Source of the DNA: Neopestalotiopsis rosae
Taxonomy: Eukaryota > Ascomycota > Sordariomycetes > Amphisphaeriales > Sporocadaceae
NCBI GenBank assembly: GCA_023078685.1
Contig: JALGAS010000006.1
Coordinates: 3,410,001-3,474,000 of the forward strand
Reading direction: 5' to 3'
DNA: 64,000 nucleotides
The notes beneath the pieces are model-generated. The model saw only the letters and a program-made list of their open reading frames with translations. It was not told where the DNA came from and did not search any database. Of this stretch, positions 58,678 to 64,000 are shown piece after piece (position 1 is the stretch's first letter; each line of letters opens with the position of its first letter). Made by a program: the position numbers and the translations under genes.

Positions 58678-59488
58678 AAATAATAGAGACGAGTTCGTAG
58701 AAGTAAAAGATGCCCATGAGTTTGCCGTCTTGCCATGTAAATGCCCAGTGACAATCCGTTCTAGCTTGCAGCGAATGATACCAAAGCAGTCACTCCGAAT
58801 ATGGTGAGATGAGTCGTTGCGTCATAAGGTGGAGAAATGTCCCCGGTGCTCCAAGGTCGCATATGAAAAACAAAACGGCCGGCCCGGCAGGGTTGCCCGA
58901 AGGTGTGAGAGGTAGATAGAGAGAGAGGAGAGAAAGTCCGTCACATGAGTGAAGAAATCCGGTCCGGTGCTGTTGGTACCCAGTCCGATATAGTGGAAAG
59001 AAAATCAAGGGATCGAGAGGTCATCAAAGTCTTTCTTTTTTTTGGTTCTTGGTTTGGTTTTCGGCGGAAAAACGTAATTCATAACAGCGCGCATCGGGAT
59101 GTGTCAAAGCGGTAAAAAACGTATAATTCGGCCAATGTTGTATCATTAGAAAAAGTCGTTCCGTCATTCGTCAATGGTTCGTCAAGTCGTCATAAATCGT
59201 CGTTTTATGCAAATTTTTTGTGAAATCCTGGCCCTCTTCTGGCAGGAAACGTTTCCAGATATAAGAAAAAAGAAAGAAAAAACTCCACGTCATTCTCCCG
59301 TGTGATCCATAGAGATCCAGCTGCGAAGCTTCATCCACTTGTATATCGTCATGAGATCTGCACCTTTCTGCATCTCCTCTCGATGCTCGTGTATCCATTG
59401 GTCCAGGACATCCAGCCAAGCACGGGTTTTCCGTCTCGTGTGGCTTTTCCCATTGGTGCTAGGTAGGTCGGTAGGTATGTCGGTCGCT

Positions 59489-60191
59489 TCAATAATCGAG
59501 GGAGGCGGTTGAGCTGCTGCTCGAGTGATGTCCACTCCTGTGGCTGCCGTGGCTCCTGTGGCTTCCGTGGCCGCTGGACGAGCTGTGGTGGCGAGACTTC
59601 TTGGAACGCGAGTGCTTGCCAGTATCAACAGCGGGAAGACCCTGCACAATTCCATTGCGGGCGAGCATCCCACCATTGACAGAAAAGTTCCGGCACACCA
59701 TGAAGGCCCTCATGGCGGCGTTCTCCTGGGCGAGGCCATCCGATTCGTATGCCAGATCTGTCTGGTACTCGCGGCCGTTGACCAGAACCAGGCATGTGTA
59801 GCCACTCGAATCACGGTAGCATTCGTATGTAGGGTCTTGCCACCCTCTTCGTCGGCATAAACCTATAGAATCCCCAGATTAGCTGCTGGTCTTTGATAAA
59901 AAAAAGGACGATCTGTAGCTGGACCCGATTTCAGGGCTGCAGCGCCCCAGCAGCCCGGATAACATGAAGCCAGATCCCCGGGCATCCATTTGTATGCATG
60001 ACAGCCCAACCACGAACGTTTGCGCCGATCTGACGTTGCGAGAACGAACAGCAAAGCACCGATCGCCGCCCAGCCTAGCTCAGCCCAGCAGAGGAACCGA
60101 GCGTGGGGCTGAAAGCATCATGACATGCCGTCGGGCGCAGGAACGCAATGGCAGTCTGCACGTCAAACTCACGATGCAGGGGTTGGCACAT
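59489..60191 (-). CDS. small dsRNA-binding-like protein with His/Ser-rich tail
   Basis: Minus-strand exons 60191-60173 and 59862-59489 encode 130 aa. Exon 1 is only MCQPLH plus one base. The 310-nt intron runs from GTGAGT to TCTATAG with branch AGCTAAT. The core, about residues 14-65, reads WQDPTYECYRDSSGYTCLV, LVNGREYQTDLAYES and LAQENAAMRAFMVCRNFS. This order (aromatic loop, two beta strands, then a helix with A-x-x-x-A-A) resembles a dsRNA-binding fold in small fungal proteins. The C-terminal third is low-complexity (KHSRSKKSRHHSSSS, GSHRSHGSHRSGHH, then TASLDY). There is no signal peptide. Whether it binds RNA is inference. A long CT-rich stretch lies upstream on its strand. Confidence 0.7.
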
Positions 60192-60697
60192 GTAAGACGG
60201 ACTGCTAACACGGGGAAACGCCCCCCAACACATCACGACTGTTTAGTTGGTTCTTCTTCTTCTTTTCCTCTTTCTCTCTCGCTTGCCATGTTCTCATTAA
60301 AATAATCGAGACAGCAAACAAATTCTCCGGCTCGGCAAAGAAACTTGTTTTTCCTTGACTTACTCTCGAGATATTGCATATAGAAACCGGCCATGGCGTC
60401 GGTATGTCTCAATGGCTTCCCAATGGATCAATACAAGGTCAATTGATGGCCAATTCCAAGGTTGGGCAGCTTCCCCGGCGTTAATTATCTGTCAGCCAGG
60501 GCATAAGACAGATCCGACCGGCCAGGAAGCAACGGAGAGAGATCCGGTGAAGGCTCCTGGGGCCTGGACGAGGAGTATGCAATGAAGCCCAACCGTGGGG
60601 CAAGGTGAGGAAAGTAAGGCAAGGCAGGTAAAGTTGGCAAGACAGGCAATAGAATCCCAATATCGGTCAGGCAGCGCTGGGGACGGTGAAGGAAGGG

Positions 60698-60741
60698 CTG
60701 TGCTGGCTGTGCTGGCTGCGCTGTACTGTGCTGTGCTGTGC
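60698..60741 (+). repeat. GCTGT short tandem array
   Basis: Imperfect tandem of GGCTGTGCT and GCTGTGCTGTGCT units. Similar GCTGC/GCATGG-type arrays occur near 45520 and 54080. Confidence 0.7.
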
Positions 60742-62102
60742 TACGACACAAAGAGGTGTGATGTGTGTGAGATGTCCAAAGTGTGTGTTGTTAGTAGTAA
60801 TAATAGTCGTAAGTGGTAGTAGTAGTAGCAGCAGCAAGCAGTATGTAAGTTGAAGAAGGAGGTCCGGCTACGCAATTCAAGGTTGTGGTGCGGGAAGTCT
60901 GGTCCATCGAAGGCGAGACATGTGTGCTTTATTGCAGAAGATTGTTTTTGTATGTGCGGGGGCAGGGATTAATTCTCAGGACGGAAACAAAGCCAGAGAA
61001 GGCCGAGATTACTACTACTATGGACGGGATCTGGGAGGGAGACGGACACACAGAGAGAGGGGACGAATACAAAGAGACAAAAAAAAAAGATAAAATAAGA
61101 TAAAAATTTAAGGGTACAGGAGCAGGACAGCGGCGGACGCATGTCGAGATGCGGCTCTCTCGAGAGTGCGACCCCATCTTGATGTGTTGGCGCGTCTCGT
61201 TGCCAGTTGATAAAACAGGTCGAGGACTAGGCAACTCCACAGGGTACACATGGGGTATAGCATCCCGTCTCAATGTAGAGTGGGAGAGAGTGTGTGAGAG
61301 ACGAGAGACGAGAGAGACAGCAAAGAGACAGACAGAGAGAGACGATCAATCTTTCTCGATAAAGCACTCAAGGAAATTTTGGACAGAATAGGCGTTGGTA
61401 CAAGGTTCCTGTCTCCGTTTCCAGTCTGTTACCTACCTACCAATTGCTCCTCCTTCGGCTCTCTTACTCAACTTTCCCTTTGCCACAAACCCTGGTCTGG
61501 TAATGATGAGGCAATAATGCGGGTTCTGCTGCAAGCAACTCTTGCGCGCGCCAATCCATAGGGACCAGGGGTCTTCTTCTCCCAAGCCTGGTCTGGCATG
61601 AGAAGATACCGATGGGAGAAAGAGAATGGCAAAGTCTGAGAGGGGAGAAAATACCTCGCAGTTGCAGTACGTACATGCACAGAAAGGCATAGTGAAGTGG
61701 CAAAGGTAGGGGAATGGGAGGGGAGTATGTAGTAAAACTAATAATACATGAGCGAGGACAAATACTACTGATAATAATAATATTAATAATTACAACGAAT
61801 GAGAAAAGCCGGGGGACCGACCAGTCCTGCGGCCAATCTGCGCCGTCAATGGACCCGATGACGATTTAAGCCAAGGGCAGGGCACAGAGAAGACGACGAG
61901 AAGGAACCACTGACGCTCTATGAGGTGTTCCATGGGCCGGGCCACCAGTCAGGTCAACCGCCATGGACCTTCCAGAGATGGGCCGGGAAGGATGTGCCTG
62001 GCTCATGGCGAGCCATGGCTGGGGGGCTTAGAGAGGAAGAGTGAGAGATACTAGATACATTCGAGATCGAGAGGCAAAAGAGTATGTAGCAGCAGGTAAG
62101 GG

Positions 62103-62129
<27 letters not shown>
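62103..62129 (+). repeat. poly-A tract (27 nt)
   Basis: An uninterrupted A run in gene-free, purine-rich sequence. Confidence 0.85.
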
Positions 62130-62133
<4 letters not shown>

Positions 62134-63860
62134 GACGTAGTGTCGCAGAAGCGAATCGTTCTTGTATGCAGGTAAGGACTCTGGCAGCCGCTAATGCACT
62201 AGCAATTAAATCTCAGAGGATAAGGCAGGGTTAGACATTCTTGTACAGGGCAAGAACAAAGAGAAAAACGGTTTGGATTTCTGGAACGGCGAGACAATAG
62301 ACAAGCTCGGTACTGTTTTAGTACGTAGTTCAGTCTACCATGTAGGTAAGTAGTATCCGTAGTTTAGGTAGCACCATGTAGTAGTAGTAGCAGCAGACAG
62401 GGGAGAGACTGCACCGACTATATTTCCCCACGTACATTGATAATACAAAATCCACCTGTCACTAAACACTGCCGCCCAGCCTTGACGCGCTTGCATACCT
62501 GTGGGCGCATCGAGTGCCTGGAGGATTATGGATCTCTAAACTCGTAGATGGATCAATACTAGAGAGACCCGAGAAAACAAACCAGTATTTCTGTATCGTA
62601 CCCTGGTCCCTGGATCATTATACTGTCGTATACACATAAAATGGAGGAGGCTCTCAAATCCACGATGAGGACGGGAACGATGGAGATAGGTGAGTTGTTG
62701 GTAGGGCTTCGTGAAGATAGATGCAGATCAAGTAAAGGAGGGGTTTCGGGAATGAGTTGCCAGGGCAAGACGAGGTACGAGCCGAGTGAATCATTTACGG
62801 AATCTTTGGATGAGAGGGGGCCCGGGCAAAGGATTGATGGAGTAAGTGGTATCACCGTTGTGACCATGGTGATAAGTCTTCTCGTTGTTGCTTGTTACCC
62901 GCCTTGTCAAGCAAGCATTCTTACTTTGATGTGTTTGATACAGTTGTTATTGCCGCCGCCGCCGCCGCCGATGCTGCTGGTGCTGCTGCTGCGGGCGCGG
63001 CGATGCGCTGGCGAGCGACAAGCTGAAGACGGAGAGAGGGCATATGTTGGAGGCGGCCGTAAATGCGGCCTTGTGAGTGGGCAATACTGCAAGAGCAGAG
63101 ACAGGCCATACCTGGTCTTTTGGGGCCGGGATAGTAGTAGCTGGTAGCTAGACGGGCGATTCGCAAGCGGCCGAAAATAGAGACTCGGATGGGAGGAGAG
63201 AGACGCCAATTGACAAATCAGGCTGACCGATGACGGTGGGAGAGGAACACAAAAAAAAAGGTGAGGAGGGGCAATGTCTGGTAACGGTTTTTTTTTGTTG
63301 CCCAAGCAGTATGCTGAATCTATGTTACGGGCAGAAAGCGCAGAAGAATGAGTCAGATCCCAAGGTTACAGAGGTAATTCGATAGCAATGGATTGAAACG
63401 AATTACACAAGCAAGACCACAGTCTGTCAATTCAATAAACTATCTATTACCAAAGCAACAACAACAAGAACATGTAACCCATGGAGGTACTTTTTGACTG
63501 ACTCCTCTATGGGTCCCCCCCAAGTGCGACAGTAAAGTGCTTAGGCAAGCAGTTAGCTGTACCGGTTTGACTGGTAGGCCAATTCCACAAGGGACTGGAC
63601 TGATCTCTGGCCGCAGACGAGTAAAACGGATACACAATGTGCGGTGAACAAAAGGTTGAAAATATTATGTCGAAAATAAAATACAATAAATTGACGGCTT
63701 ACCATGAGATTTGTTGACTGTTTTCATGCCCCCGCGCCAGTTCAATTTTGGATCTAGATACAAAGTAGTAGGTAGTCTCTTTTGGAACTTCTTTTCTCTG
63801 GGTCTACTACCTTCTCTCTGTCTGTGTGTGTGCGTCTCTCTCTCTAAAGTAAAGGTAGGG

Positions 63861-63882
63861 GAGGAGAGAGAGAGAGAGAGAG
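63861..63882 (+). repeat. (GA)n microsatellite
   Basis: A run of GA dinucleotides in a larger purine-rich block near the right edge. Confidence 0.85.
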
Positions 63883-64000
63883 AGCTTCTAGGTCTCGGTG
63901 GGCTGGGGACCCTGCAAGGGCCGGCAGCAAGCCATCTGAAGCCTACAGGGCGCAACGGCGGGCTCTGACTGGAGGATCGCCCCAAGCAAGTACGCAGGCA

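Larger units (their letters stand above)
53743..59488. other. 5.7-kb intergenic stretch, no supportable gene
   Basis: 53743-54100 is probably the promoter of the pyrophosphorylase gene. Short frames such as 54437-54925, 56454-56858 and 58180-58623 have no recognisable content. The stretch holds a TGCC repeat (55325-55370), CCAGA-type repeats to about 55457, a TA/GA microsatellite at 57240-57267 and a 38-nt G run (58638-58675). A candidate start ATGGCGAACAAAGTCAC followed by GTAAGA lies at about 57088, but no gene could be built from it. Confidence 0.5.
60192..64000. other. 3.8-kb GA-rich stretch (CT-rich on the minus strand), no gene seen
   Basis: No supportable gene. Plus-strand purine runs, GTAGTAG and AATAAT arrays, a 27-nt poly-A (62103-62129) and a (GA)n at 63861-63882 are present. 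On the minus strand this is CT-rich like fungal leaders, so it may hold the promoter and long 5' leader of the gene at 59489-60191, or of another gene. A frame at 62641-63147 (+) begins with ATG but has no recognisable motif. Confidence 0.45.

Noticed and set aside
62641..63147. ATG frame near the right edge
   Set aside because: No motif; proline/leucine run arises from a GCC/GCT repeat, and the opposite strand is equally open.
1..64000. CRISPR array, rRNA operon or intact transposon
   Set aside because: No evenly spaced direct repeats, no rRNA sequence and no transposase or reverse transcriptase frame found.

Overview
This window looks like nuclear DNA of a filamentous ascomycete (Pezizomycotina, most likely a sordariomycete close to Hypocreales). 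The reasons are short GT-AG introns with CTAAC/CTGAC-type branch sites, mixed GC content, pyrimidine-rich leaders and the gene set: RXT2, Opi3-type phospholipid methyltransferase, TRAPPC11, a fungal tyrosinase and an NRAMP transporter. The order is inferred from overall resemblance only. I see no CRISPR array, operon, plasmid or intact transposon. Most genes needed exon reconstruction; every splice model given was checked for phase.

Layout. 1-8.2 kb: the 5' end of a metaxin/FAXC-like gene, an intron-containing tRNA-Ile(AAU), a tRNA-Ser(AGA), a short spliced gene (1882-2232), about 4 kb without a supportable gene, then a convergent pair of unrecognised genes (6263-7551 + and 7737-8200 -). 10.5-12.2 kb: secreted amidase (-). 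12.2-19.2 kb: a gene-poor stretch. 19.2-24.9 kb: a DapA/HOGA-type aldolase (+) and a secreted tyrosinase (+, eight exons, one GC-AG intron), which converges on TRAPPC11.

24.9-33.5 kb is a dense housekeeping block: TRAPPC11 (-, Golgi trafficking), RXT2 (+, Rpd3L histone deacetylase complex) and the Opi3-type methyltransferase (+, phosphatidylcholine synthesis). 35.8-37.9 kb: an NRAMP divalent-metal transporter (+). 39.8-41.2 kb: a secreted Gly/Tyr/Ser-rich repeat protein (+). 41.2-48.8 kb: AT-rich sequence, a decayed P-loop NTPase relic and a long gene-free stretch. 48.8-50.5 kb: glycerol kinase (+). 52.3-53.7 kb: GDP-mannose pyrophosphorylase (-), opening with a 7-nt coding exon. 53.7-64 kb: mostly simple repeats and homopurine/homopyrimidine sequence around one small dsRNA-binding-like gene (59489-60191, -).

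The genes do not form an obvious pathway cluster. Glycerol kinase, the Opi3-type enzyme and GDP-mannose pyrophosphorylase all feed lipid or cell-wall building, but they are separate single genes. The most unusual items are the Gly-rich secreted repeat protein, the two non-canonical (GC) introns (one with a competing acceptor that would shorten tyrosinase), the small dsRBD-like protein behind a long CT-rich leader, and several lineage-specific small spliced genes.
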